From NCBI GenBank assembly GCA_012960465.1, contig DUBF01000193.1, forward strand, positions 1 through 53,467: a stretch of 53,467 nt of DNA, in the 5' to 3' direction. The translations under genes were made by a program, and so were the position numbers. The DNA is from Rhodospirillales bacterium. GTDB lineage: Bacteria; Pseudomonadota; Alphaproteobacteria; Rhodospirillales; UBA2165. Below the pieces are notes generated by a model. The model did no database searches and had not been told where the DNA came from. It saw only the letters and a list, made by a program, of their open reading frames with translations. Shown one piece after another: positions 34,012-42,987 of the stretch (position 1 is its first letter; each line of letters begins with the position of its first letter).

Positions 34012-34908
34012 ATGAAGAAAATTAATTACTTAGAAATTGACGGGCGGCTTCTTCGACTGTTTCTGATTGTATTTGAGGAGCAATCGGTTACCAGAGCCGC
34101 TGCGCGTCTTGATTTGACGCAATCTGCGGTTAGTCATGGTCTCGAGAAGTTACGTAAAATCATTAAAGATCCGCTATTTGTTCGATCTGGACGCGGGATA
34201 ACAGCGACCTATGTCGCTGAACAAATGGTCGAGGATGTTCGCGGCCTTTTACGAAATATGCGGTCACTATCAGAGCCTCGGGGGTTCAAACTTGAAGCAG
34301 TCGCTGGAAAATTTGTAATAGCAGCTAGCGATATTTTATGGCCTTTATTGCTTTCTGACCTTTTTATCGCAATTACCGCGCAATCACCTAATTTGGATTT
34401 ACGTATCGTAAATGCTGGCCCTGATGCTACAAATTCATTAAGGGAGGGACATTTTGATCTAGTTCTTACCCCGATTCTCCCACAAGGTAGTGAGTTTAAA
34501 CAGCAAAAACTTTTCGAAGATGAGTATGTTTGTTTCTTTGATCCAAAATGTACCAATGCTCCAAAAACTTTGGACGACTATCTCTCGCGTCATCATGCCC
34601 GTATTGTATTTTCAACTATTGAAACTAATCTGATCGATCAACTTTTATCAACTATGGGAAAGAACCGCAGGGTAGCATTACAAGTCCCAAGTTTTGCTGG
34701 ATTACCAGGATTAATGAAAGGGACAGAGCTCATAGCCCTTTTGCCGTCTTCAATTAGGGAATCGATAATGATAGATTTTGATGTAGCTCCGTCACCAGTA
34801 ATGATTGACGATCTTAAGGTTTACCAAATTTGGCATAGCAGGGATGATGATAGTCCTTTGCATGAATGGATCCGGATATTTCTAAAAAAACTAGCCTTAA
34901 AAATATAG
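34012..34908 (+). CDS. LysR-family transcriptional regulator
   Basis: A 298-residue regulator. The N-terminal winged helix-turn-helix is typical (LFLIVFEEQSVTRAAARLDL, then TQSAVSHGLEKLRKIIKDPL). The effector domain starts at about residue 93 (KLEAVAGKFVIAASDILWPL), and resembles the NodD/SyrM-like group. It is divergent from the selenoprotein-hydrolase operon, which it probably controls. The hairpin at 34889-34938 ends the gene. Confidence 0.93.
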   Translation: MKKINYLEIDGRLLRLFLIVFEEQSVTRAAARLDLTQSAVSHGLEKLRKIIKDPLFVRSGRGITATYVAEQMVEDVRGLLRNMRSLSEPRGFKLEAVAGKFVIAASDILWPLLLSDLFIAITAQSPNLDLRIVNAGPDATNSLREGHFDLVLTPILPQGSEFKQQKLFEDEYVCFFDPKCTNAPKTLDDYLSRHHARIVFSTIETNLIDQLLSTMGKNRRVALQVPSFAGLPGLMKGTELIALLPSSIRESIMIDFDVAPSPVMIDDLKVYQIWHSRDDDSPLHEWIRIFLKKLALKI

Positions 34909-34938
34909 TTTTCGATGATTATAATTTTAAGGCTAGTT
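34889..34938 (+). terminator. Inverted repeat at the lysR end
   Basis: A perfect 14-bp stem, AACTAGCCTTAAAA / TTTTAAGGCTAGTT, with a 22-base loop. It starts inside the last codons of lysR. The U-run is poor, so it may be a terminator or a 3-prime stabiliser. Confidence 0.55.
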
Positions 34939-35198
34939 AGTTAATTTAGGCAACAAATTTTTGACCAAATTATCCTTCCTTTATAAATCTAAAGAAATTT
35001 CTTTATATATCAATTTTAAAGGAAATTTTTACTATTACGACTTGTTTCCAATTAAAAATATTATGCTAATTTGGATAAAGAAAATTACCTTTACCTTTTC
35101 TTAAAGTCCGTCACGCATACTCACGTTAATTAATAATATAAAATAAAAAATTTATAGTGTGAAAATTCGCCAGAATGGTGAAAGCTAGTGGGTGTAGA
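34939..35198. other. AT-rich gap upstream of flgB
   Basis: No gene is seen. There is no GG-N10-GC sigma-54 site and no exact TTAA-N7-TTAA site facing flgB, so the promoter of the flgB unit is not identified. Confidence 0.4.
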
Positions 35199-35621
35199 AT
35201 GGATATTACAAACCTCCCAATGTTTGGGTTGATCAAAGAACGTATGAACTGGGTCGGTCAACGTCAGCAGGTGATCGCTCAAAATATCGCAAATGCGGAT
35301 ACGCCGGAATATCGTGCCCGTGATATAAAAAAATTTGATTTTCAAAGAACCCTCCGAGAGCATACTCCTAATAGCAAAGTTGGAAAGGGCGCCACCATGC
35401 GCGCAACCCATCCAATGCATTTATCTGGTCGGGTAGGGTCTATTGCGAGCGCGGCATCTAGGGCTGATAGAAAGCCTTACGAAACAGCGCCGGATGGTAA
35501 CTCGGTCGTTCTTGAGGAACAAATGGTAAAGATGAACGAAGCTGCTATCCAACATTCAGCTATGGTTGGACTATATCGTAAACATCTTAGGATGATTAAA
35601 TTGGTAATCCGTGGAAAATAA
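35199..35621 (+). CDS. flgB: Flagellar proximal rod protein FlgB
   Basis: A rod subunit, 140 residues from the ATG at 35199. The upstream open frame is not part of the family. The rod motif is clear (MNWVGQRQQVIAQNIANADT, then PEYRARDIKKFDF), as is the C-terminal part (EEQMVKMNEAAIQHSAMVGL). It is the first gene of flgB-flgC-fliE-fliQ-fliR-flhB, the usual early-class order. Confidence 0.95.
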   Translation: MDITNLPMFGLIKERMNWVGQRQQVIAQNIANADTPEYRARDIKKFDFQRTLREHTPNSKVGKGATMRATHPMHLSGRVGSIASAASRADRKPYETAPDGNSVVLEEQMVKMNEAAIQHSAMVGLYRKHLRMIKLVIRGK

Positions 35622-35655
35622 TTTATGGAAATTTATAGGATAATTGAGGACTTTG

Positions 35656-36069
35656 ATGGCAGATGATTTGATATCGACTTTTCGTATTTCTGCTGCAGGT
35701 ATGAAAGTTCAAGGTTCCAGGTTACGTGTAATATCACAGAATATTGCAAATGCTGACTCATTACCGACCGAACCTGGGGGAAAACCGTACCAGAGGAAAT
35801 TGATCACTTTCAAGAATGAAGTAAATCGCGAATTGGGTGTAAATCTAGTTGAGGTGAACAGAATTAGCAAAGATCGTAGCGATTTTGTAAAGCGACTTGA
35901 TCCCAGTCACCCTGCTGCCGATAAGGATGGCTATGTTCTAGCCCCAAACGTAAATAAATTAGTTGAAATGATGGATATGCGAGAAGCCCAACGCTCCTAT
36001 GAAGCTAATTTAAGTGTCATTAGGACGAGCCGGGGTATGCTCAATAAAACACTCGAGCTTTTACGTTAA
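35656..36069 (+). CDS. flgC: Flagellar proximal rod protein FlgC
   Basis: A rod subunit, 137 residues from the ATG at 35656, which has a TTGAGGA site. Motifs: FRISAAGMKVQGSRLRVISQ and NIANADS at the start, VNKLVEMMDMREAQRSYEAN at the end. It follows flgB by 34 bases. Confidence 0.96.
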   Translation: MADDLISTFRISAAGMKVQGSRLRVISQNIANADSLPTEPGGKPYQRKLITFKNEVNRELGVNLVEVNRISKDRSDFVKRLDPSHPAADKDGYVLAPNVNKLVEMMDMREAQRSYEANLSVIRTSRGMLNKTLELLR

Positions 36070-36126
36070 TGTAAAAGTGCCTCCGCAAAAAGAACGGCGT
36101 GAAATTAGAATAAGAAGGAGAGCAAG

Positions 36127-36444
36127 ATGGCAATTGAACTAGCAAATGCAATAAGTGCGTATAAGTCAGCTGTTGGACGTGCAGCGCAGGGTGATCTGCC
36201 AGGCATTGAGGCAGGCGAAAGTTCGGCGAATGATTTTTCCACAATGGTCAAAAATTTTGCCCAAGGTGCGATTGATAAAAATGTGGCAAGTGAACAACTT
36301 TCTGCGGCAGCTGCCGCCGGCAAAGCGAATATTGACCAAGTCGTTATTGCCGTCGCTGAAGCTGAAACGACATTAAATACAGTTGTTGCAGTTCGCGATA
36401 AAGTACTCGAGGCCTATCGTGAAATTCTGCGTATGCCGATTTAA
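36127..36444 (+). CDS. fliE: Flagellar hook-basal body protein FliE
   Basis: The MS-ring to rod adaptor, 105 residues. The family core is present (ANDFSTMVKNFAQGAIDKNV, then QVVIAVAEAETTLNTVVAVR and DKVLEAYREILRMPI). A good AGAAGGAGAG site precedes the ATG. Confidence 0.94.
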   Translation: MAIELANAISAYKSAVGRAAQGDLPGIEAGESSANDFSTMVKNFAQGAIDKNVASEQLSAAAAAGKANIDQVVIAVAEAETTLNTVVAVRDKVLEAYREILRMPI

Positions 36445-36459
36445 AGGCTTAAATAATTA

Positions 36460-36726
36460 ATGGATAAAGTAGCGGTTTTGGAAGTATCTAGACAGGTATT
36501 TTTTGTCATATTGAAAACCGGTGGGCCAATTATGGCCGCCGGATTAATAATTGGTTTGTTGATTGCAATTTTTCAGACCCTTACGTCTATTCAAGAAATG
36601 ACGCTTACCTTTGTACCTAAAATTATTATTATTTTTGGCGCGGTAATTGTATTTATGCCCTTTATGATAACCTCAATTCTTGAATTTACGAGATCGCTTT
36701 ATGACCGTATTGCTGCATTGAGTTAG
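36460..36726 (+). CDS. fliQ: Flagellar type III export protein FliQ
   Basis: An export-gate subunit, 88 residues with two membrane helices. Motifs: GPIMAAGLIIGLLIAIFQTL and TSIQEMTLTFVPKIIIIFGA. It is 15 bases after fliE and 4 bases before fliR. Confidence 0.96.
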   Translation: MDKVAVLEVSRQVFFVILKTGGPIMAAGLIIGLLIAIFQTLTSIQEMTLTFVPKIIIIFGAVIVFMPFMITSILEFTRSLYDRIAALS

Positions 36727-36730
36727 CTCC

Positions 36731-37492
36731 ATGTTGGAAGAGTTTCTCAAGGTCAATGCCTATGTTTTTATCGTTGTTTTCTCTAGGATAGGAACAGTCA
36801 TGATTTTTATACCGGTGCTTGGTGACAACCGTATTCTTGCTAGAGGCCGACTTTTTTTTGCATTGGCGATCTCATTCATACTAACACCAGTTATATCTGA
36901 TGTGTTACCGGCAATGCCAGAGAAGCCTGTTGAACTTGGTCTTATTGTTGGGGGAGAAATATTAGCCGGCGCATTTTTAGGTCTTGTTGTCAGAGCAATG
37001 TATTTTGCAACTCAGACAGCCGGTACTGTAATTTCTTTTATTTCAGGTATGGCTAATTCAATGGTTTATGACCCCGTTGTTGAACAGCAGAGCGCTATTG
37101 TGGCTGGTTTTATGGGATCTGTGGCAGCGTTACTGTTATTTGTTACCAATATGCATCATTTGTTAATTGAAGCAATGGTCGAGAGTTATATGTTGTTTCA
37201 ACCCGGGGTAACACCAAACTTAGGGGATATGACCCAAATGATGGCGCGGCAGATCTCGGATACATTTATTCTTGGGGTTCAGCTTTCAACTCCATTTATT
37301 GTTGTTTCACTAGCTTATTATATAGGGCTGGGGGTGTTGACGCGTTTATCCCCCCAAATACCAATTTTTTTCGTAGCAATGCCGCTGCAGATTATTCTTT
37401 CAATGGTCATCCTGTCGCTGGCTATTGGTGGTATGATGACTGTCTACTTAAGAAATTTTCGCGATAATATTCAGCCGTTTATAGGATCTTAG
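36731..37492 (+). CDS. fliR: Flagellar type III export protein FliR
   Basis: An export-gate subunit, 253 residues with about six membrane helices. Motifs: FSRIGTVMIFIPVLGDNRIL and the QTAGTVISFISGMANSMVYD region. It lies between fliQ and flhB with very short gaps. Confidence 0.96.
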   Translation: MLEEFLKVNAYVFIVVFSRIGTVMIFIPVLGDNRILARGRLFFALAISFILTPVISDVLPAMPEKPVELGLIVGGEILAGAFLGLVVRAMYFATQTAGTVISFISGMANSMVYDPVVEQQSAIVAGFMGSVAALLLFVTNMHHLLIEAMVESYMLFQPGVTPNLGDMTQMMARQISDTFILGVQLSTPFIVVSLAYYIGLGVLTRLSPQIPIFFVAMPLQIILSMVILSLAIGGMMTVYLRNFRDNIQPFIGS

Positions 37493-37507
37493 TATCAGGA
37501 GAAGACT

Positions 37508-38668
37508 ATGGCCGATAGTGATAGTGGTGAAAAAACCGAAGACCCTACCGGTAAAAAAATTTCCGATGCAAGTAATAGAGGTCAGGTTGCACAATCTCAG
37601 GAAATTCAAAGTTGGGCTATCTTACTGATCATCACCCTTATTATTGGATCCGCGGTACCCACTATAATGGGTTATGTTAAAAACATTAACCGTCGTTTTA
37701 TCGAGAATGCCCACGCGTATACTTTATCCCAAGAAAATTTCCAGTATATTTTTAAAGAAGTTATATTTGAAATTGGGATCGTAATTCTGCCTTTAATGAT
37801 GGTATTTCTTGTTACTGGCCTCTCGGTTCAACTTTTACAGATAGGATGGAACCCTTCTTTTGAAAAATTCCAAATTAAACTAAACAAATTTTCCCCAGCC
37901 AAAGGTGTCAAAAAATTTTTTGGCGTTCGTCCGCTAGTTGAGGCTTTTAAAAGTATGGTTAAGTTGGGAATAGTTGGTAGTGTAGTATTGGTCTCTGTTG
38001 CCCCGATGTTGAATGACGTCGAATTGTTACCGGCCTTTGAACTGCTGCATGCACTTGATCGAATTCAGGAAATTGCAATTGTTATTCTCGTTATTGCTGT
38101 GATGATTATGACTGTGATTGCAGCGCTCGATTATGCTTATCAAAAGTGGGATCATAAAGATAAGTTAAAAATGACTAAACAGGAAGTCAAAGATGAGCGT
38201 AAGCAGCAAGACGGTGATCCTAAAATAAAACAACGGATTGCTGCTTTACGGATGGAGAGAGCGAGAGAGCGTATGATGCAGGCAGTGGTTAAGGCTGATG
38301 TAGTAATTACTAACCCCACGCATTATGCCGTCGCTTTAAAATACGATATGGATACAATGCCAGCACCGATTTTAGTTGGTAAAGGTGTAGATTCTCTGGC
38401 TATGCGTATTCGTGAGATTGCTGAAGAAAATGATATTCCTATTGTTGAAAACCCGCCTCTCGCAAGGGCGTTGTATGCTGGTGTTGAAATTGATGAAGAA
38501 ATTCCTACGGAACATTACCATGCAGTGGCGGAAGTTATCGGTTATGTTTTCCGTCTTAAAGGGAGAATGGCTAATGTTGACCAATTATCGGCAGACCAGA
38601 TATCAAGCAGAGATCCTGGGACTGAAACTCAACGAGATCAAAAAAATATGGACCCTAACCTCAATTAA
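37508..38668 (+). CDS. flhB: Flagellar type III export switch protein FlhB
   Basis: A 386-residue export protein that switches substrate class. It opens with EKTEDPTGKKISDASNRGQV, has four membrane helices to about residue 210, and has the self-cleaving motif NPTH at residues 269-272. The C-terminal domain is complete (GVDSLAMRIREIAEENDIPI). The tail after residue 350 is polar. A free-standing paralogue of the C-terminal domain (FhlB) is encoded at 23576-23983. Confidence 0.97.
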   Translation: MADSDSGEKTEDPTGKKISDASNRGQVAQSQEIQSWAILLIITLIIGSAVPTIMGYVKNINRRFIENAHAYTLSQENFQYIFKEVIFEIGIVILPLMMVFLVTGLSVQLLQIGWNPSFEKFQIKLNKFSPAKGVKKFFGVRPLVEAFKSMVKLGIVGSVVLVSVAPMLNDVELLPAFELLHALDRIQEIAIVILVIAVMIMTVIAALDYAYQKWDHKDKLKMTKQEVKDERKQQDGDPKIKQRIAALRMERARERMMQAVVKADVVITNPTHYAVALKYDMDTMPAPILVGKGVDSLAMRIREIAEENDIPIVENPPLARALYAGVEIDEEIPTEHYHAVAEVIGYVFRLKGRMANVDQLSADQISSRDPGTETQRDQKNMDPNLN

Positions 38669-38769
38669 GTGAATTAGAAGGTTGATGATAGCGGCCGAAT
38701 CGCGCAATTAATGGTCTAAGATACTTGGCAAGAATACCTGTTAAAAATAATTGGTGTGAAGAGGGCATT

Positions 38770-41322
38770 TTGAATTTAAGCAATAATAAGTTTAAGAGTA
38801 TCGCTGCAACACTGACGTTGGGAATAATGGGGTGTCTTCGCTTTTCATTCTTAAATATGTTATTGGCAGTTATATGTGGTTTTGTGGTTATCACTTTATA
38901 CATTCCAGGCTCAACCGTATCTTCCTATCTCACTTCGGTTTTCGGCAAAACTTCGCATTTCCTAGAAATCATGTTTGTAATTCTAACGGTTGTATTTTCA
39001 ACAATTTCCGCTTGGAAACTAGGCCGCTTTGCTCAACAGCGGGAACTTAAGCGATCCTTTTTTAATTCTGTACAAAATTCAGAGGAAGCGCTGTTTATAA
39101 CTGATCATCTTCAAAACATAATTATTGATAACGAAGCGTCTCGTTTGTGTTTCCAAAAACTTAAACCAAACCAAGAAGTTGGATCGTTAAATATAGAAAA
39201 GTTAGAAAGTTTGTTTGATAAAAATTCCAAGGTTATATTTACACGGATTTATGAAAATTCTGTCGCCTGCCGCAGTGATTCTGGCGAATTACTAATTAAG
39301 TTGCGGGGCCGAGTTGATAGTTACTGGAAAGTAACAATAGAGCCGATTGCGTTTCCAACAGAACACATGCTTTGGCGGATTGAAAATATCACGGATCAAC
39401 GTGCTCAAGAGATTGAGCACCTAATTGAAGAAAAATATCTAGGTGATTTATTAAATCAACTGCCAGTTGGATTTTTTTCGGCTGATGGTGATGGAAATTT
39501 GAGATATTTAAACTCAAATTTACGTGATTGGTTAGGTATTCGGGAAGAAACAAATGTTAGCGAATTGCCGAGTTTTATGGATTTTATTTCGCCAGATGTT
39601 GCCGATAGCGATGTCACTTCGATGGATGCCAGTGGTATGCATGGTGGGCTTATTTTGCAGAACGCTGATGGTGAAGATTTTCCTGCTTATTTAATCCAAT
39701 CGCAGAAAGAATCAGCCTCTGGTTACTTCGAATATAGTCGGTCAATCGTTTTGCGAGAGCCATTTACGCCGCTTGTTGATGACGGGATGGGCGGTGCGTT
39801 ATTAAGTCGTTTGCCGTGGCTGTTTTCTGATGCTCCTGTTGGTATCGTGATGCTTGATATTAAAGGGGAAGTTACGGAATGTAATCGTGCTTTTCTCAAA
39901 CTACTAGGGCTTCACCGCGACGGCGTAATTGGCAGGCCACTATCCGAGCGTATCAGCAAGGAAGATGCCAGTGATGCAGATGCACAACTTTCAAAAGTTG
40001 TAATGGGTATAATGCCTGCTACGTTATTAGATGTAAGGATGCCAGCTGGCGGTGAACGCGAGCTAGCGGCTTCGCTTTATGTAAGTCGGATTACGGATAA
40101 GGATAACGACGTTGTAGGCCTGGTCATGCATGTGATCGATACAACAGAACAAAAAAATCTTGAAGTGCAATTTAACCAAGCACAAAAAATGCAAGCTGTT
40201 GGACAGTTAGCGGGTGGAGTTGCCCATGATTTTAATAATTTGCTAACTGCTATGGGAGGTTTTTGTGATCTTTTGCTAGATCGCCATGGTTCTGATGATC
40301 CATCATTTTCTGACATTATGCAGATAAAACAGAATACTAATCGTGCTGGAAATTTAGTGCGGCAGCTCTTAGCCTTTTCCCGACGTCAAACGCTTCAACC
40401 AAAAGTGTTTGCGATTACGGATGCCTTAAATGATCTTTCAAATCTTCTTCGCCGTTTAATTGGTGAGAACATAACGCTTGATATAAATCATGGTAAAGAT
40501 ATAGATCTCATACGAACGGACCCTGGGCAATTTGATCAAGTTGTGATTAATCTTGCGGTTAATGCCAGGGATGCCATGCCAGGGGGTGGCCTAATTGATA
40601 TTTCTACCGAGCGTGTTACTGTAGAAACATCTATTCAACGTGGCCACGAAGTTATGCCGGCAGGAGAGTACATACTAATTAAGGTGGCTGATACAGGTTC
40701 CGGAATTGCCAAAGAAGATATAGGTCGTATCTTTGAGCCATTCTTTTCGACGAAGGTTGTTGGGGAGGGCACGGGGCTTGGTCTTTCAACAGTTTACGGT
40801 ATTATACGTCAGTCTGACGGTTATATTTTTGTTGATTCAGCTCCCGGAAATGGCACTACTTTTTCATTATACCTTCCAGCTTTTAGTGCCGCTGATGCTG
40901 ATTATGTTGGTGGCGGATATACCCATGAAATTGTTGATGATGCTGATCTTACTGGGGGCGGCACTATACTCTTGGTTGAAGATGAAGATGCTGTCCGTTT
41001 GTTTGGTGCGCGGGCATTGAGAAATAAAGGCTATCGCGTTTTAGAAGCAAATGATGGCGAGCATGCTCTAGACGTTATTAATGAATTTGGCGATCCAATT
41101 GATTTGATCCTGACGGATGTAATGATGCCTGGCATGGATGGGCACACTTTGGTTCGTTTAATTTTGGAAGAGCTTCCAGATATTAAAGTGATTTTGATGT
41201 CAGGATATACGGAAGATGCAATTCCTGGTGAAATTACCGAAGATGCATCCATAAATTTTTTACCTAAACCCTTCAGCCTACAGGAACTTGCCGGTAAAGT
41301 TAAAGAGGTCTTGTTGAATTAG
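38770..41322 (+). CDS. cckA: Hybrid sensor histidine kinase, CckA type
   Basis: A membrane hybrid kinase. There are two N-terminal helices, a PAS region (about residues 225-330 and 335-450), a HisKA domain with the H-box GGVAHDFNNLLTAM (phospho-His about residue 486 from this start), an HATPase domain (NLAVNARDAMPGGG, then GTGLGLSTVYGI) and a receiver with LTDVMMPGMDG (phospho-Asp about 783). The GGVAHDFNNLL box with a fused receiver, and the place after flhB, are those of CckA, the CtrA/CpdR phosphorelay kinase. TTG 38770 has a GAGGG site five bases upstream; TTG 38725 and ATG 38827 are alternatives. Confidence 0.85.
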   Translation: MNLSNNKFKSIAATLTLGIMGCLRFSFLNMLLAVICGFVVITLYIPGSTVSSYLTSVFGKTSHFLEIMFVILTVVFSTISAWKLGRFAQQRELKRSFFNSVQNSEEALFITDHLQNIIIDNEASRLCFQKLKPNQEVGSLNIEKLESLFDKNSKVIFTRIYENSVACRSDSGELLIKLRGRVDSYWKVTIEPIAFPTEHMLWRIENITDQRAQEIEHLIEEKYLGDLLNQLPVGFFSADGDGNLRYLNSNLRDWLGIREETNVSELPSFMDFISPDVADSDVTSMDASGMHGGLILQNADGEDFPAYLIQSQKESASGYFEYSRSIVLREPFTPLVDDGMGGALLSRLPWLFSDAPVGIVMLDIKGEVTECNRAFLKLLGLHRDGVIGRPLSERISKEDASDADAQLSKVVMGIMPATLLDVRMPAGGERELAASLYVSRITDKDNDVVGLVMHVIDTTEQKNLEVQFNQAQKMQAVGQLAGGVAHDFNNLLTAMGGFCDLLLDRHGSDDPSFSDIMQIKQNTNRAGNLVRQLLAFSRRQTLQPKVFAITDALNDLSNLLRRLIGENITLDINHGKDIDLIRTDPGQFDQVVINLAVNARDAMPGGGLIDISTERVTVETSIQRGHEVMPAGEYILIKVADTGSGIAKEDIGRIFEPFFSTKVVGEGTGLGLSTVYGIIRQSDGYIFVDSAPGNGTTFSLYLPAFSAADADYVGGGYTHEIVDDADLTGGGTILLVEDEDAVRLFGARALRNKGYRVLEANDGEHALDVINEFGDPIDLILTDVMMPGMDGHTLVRLILEELPDIKVILMSGYTEDAIPGEITEDASINFLPKPFSLQELAGKVKEVLLN

Positions 41323-41367
41323 CGCTTCGATTACATCAAACTAATACAGTCTTTTCAAAATACCCGG

Positions 41368-42768
41368 TTAAGGCAAATAGTCCTTCAAATTCACGTTATT
41401 AAAGTTAAGTGGAAATGCTGGCTCAAAATCTCTGCGCTCGTTTTCTGATAAATGTGCTGGAATCGTTGCATCTATCATCCATTTTGTGCCGATGCGGGCA
41501 AAGTTTCCCATCGCTGGAGCAGTAGGAGAAATATTATCGAGTGAGAAGACGCGCGTATTTGGGATCATGGTGACGTCGCGTTCAGCATGAACTCTTGTTG
41601 TCAACGACCAAGCAATTTGGCGGAGATCATTAGCATCAATATCTTCATCAACTGCGATGGCGAGTTTGGGGTGAAGATATGGTCCAGAAAGGGCAGCCAT
41701 TAGAGCAGTTTTAGTTTGTCCCGGGTGGCGGGGGCGGATTTTGAGAATTAGCATCATAACACCGGCTTCAGTGATAGCGCGGACGTCAAGAAGATTTAAC
41801 CCACCCTCTACATTTCTTAAATGTTTTTTGGTGGCAACCTCAACGCCTAAACCCATAGTAGATTGGGCATCTGTCACTGGAAATCCACAGTGTAATGCGA
41901 AGAAAATTGGGTCTTTACGCTGGGTAATGGCTTTAACTTGGAATACTTCAGACTTGCCTCCGCCGGCATAAGTCCCCGTCACCTCTCCAAATGGTCCTTC
42001 TGGCTCGGTAAAATTTGGAAGAACTTCTCCTTCAATAACGATTTCAGCATCTGCCGGAACCTCTAGGTCAGTTGTCTCACATTTGGTTAGACGCACCGGT
42101 TCCTCCATTAAAGCGCCTGCTATTTCAAATTCATCATTACCAAATGCGGTGGTAAAACTTGATGCAAAAAAGATAGCTGGATGAATGCCATAAACCATTG
42201 CAACTGGCATAGCTTCCCCACGCGCGCTATATTTTTCATAGATTTGCCTAGCCTGACGGGGGATCATTACAAATCCAGTTTTGTCCTTACCTGTTATCAT
42301 TTGACGATGTACGGAAAGATTACGGATGCCTGTATCTGGGTCTTTGATTATGGCGATGCCTGAAGCAAAGTAACGTCCACCATCTTTTTCAGACGTCAGC
42401 ATGGTTGGAAAATCGTATAGATTTATATCGGTCCCGGTTTTGATAATTTCTTTTACCGGTGTACTACCATGTGTGATTTTGGGGGCAATGGGCGTAAGCA
42501 TTCGTTCCAGCATTTGATCCAATATATTGTGTTCATCCAGATCAAGCCCAATTGCCCATTTCTTACGGTCAGCTATGATTTGGCTGCAGGCCTGCCAGTT
42601 TTTATGGCCTTTGATATTTATAAATAAGCTAGCCTTGCCCATTTCGTTGAATGTCTTCCATCCTACCGCTGCCATATTAGCTAATGGATCTACAGTTTTA
42701 GTAAACCGAATTAGCTCGCCCTGCTGTTCTAGGTTAGATAGCATCGTGCGAAAAGATTGGTCTGGCAT
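41368..42768 (-). CDS. UbiD-family decarboxylase
   Basis: A 466-residue member of the prenylated-FMN-dependent (de)carboxylase family. Typical segments are seen: DINLYDFPTMLTSEKDGGRY, MVYGIHPAIFFASSFTTAFG, EGPFGEVTGTYAGGGKSEVF and the C-terminal PHPKLAIAVDEDIDANDLRQ-like stretch. The substrate cannot be set: UbiD itself acts on polyprenyl-hydroxybenzoate, while many relatives act on aromatic or phenolic acids. The divergent neighbour is a binding protein, which favours catabolism of an imported acid over ubiquinone synthesis. No ubiX is in the window. Confidence 0.88.
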   Translation of the reverse strand: MPDQSFRTMLSNLEQQGELIRFTKTVDPLANMAAVGWKTFNEMGKASLFINIKGHKNWQACSQIIADRKKWAIGLDLDEHNILDQMLERMLTPIAPKITHGSTPVKEIIKTGTDINLYDFPTMLTSEKDGGRYFASGIAIIKDPDTGIRNLSVHRQMITGKDKTGFVMIPRQARQIYEKYSARGEAMPVAMVYGIHPAIFFASSFTTAFGNDEFEIAGALMEEPVRLTKCETTDLEVPADAEIVIEGEVLPNFTEPEGPFGEVTGTYAGGGKSEVFQVKAITQRKDPIFFALHCGFPVTDAQSTMGLGVEVATKKHLRNVEGGLNLLDVRAITEAGVMMLILKIRPRHPGQTKTALMAALSGPYLHPKLAIAVDEDIDANDLRQIAWSLTTRVHAERDVTMIPNTRVFSLDNISPTAPAMGNFARIGTKWMIDATIPAHLSENERRDFEPAFPLNFNNVNLKDYLP

Positions 42769-42987
42769 TATTAATGTTCCTTAGTGCTGAGGGTTTAGAA
42801 ATGTTAATATGTAACATATTTAAAAAGAAGAATTCGGAAAACGAAACTTATTTTAACCTTTTTTTATTATTCATTAAAAAAATCAAACTTTAATTTGGTA
42901 AAATGTTACGTTCTTGATACAGTGTCGAATAATAGGAATCTGCCGTTAAAGCGTTTATTATTTATATAAATTTAAAGGGAGTATAAC
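42769..42987. promoter_or_regulatory. Divergent ubiD-like / binding-protein control region
   Basis: A 219-base gap. It contains an interrupted inverted repeat, ATGTTA-N5-TAACAT, at 42801-42817, 33 bases before the decarboxylase start codon. A related half-site, ATGTTAC, is at about 42902. A regulator of the GntR or a similar dimeric type could bind here. An AAAGGGAG site serves the binding-protein gene. Confidence 0.45.

Noticed and set aside
24098-34908. Genomic island or prophage
   Set aside because: No integrase, transposase, tRNA-end or flanking direct repeats are visible, and codon and base use look like the rest of the window.
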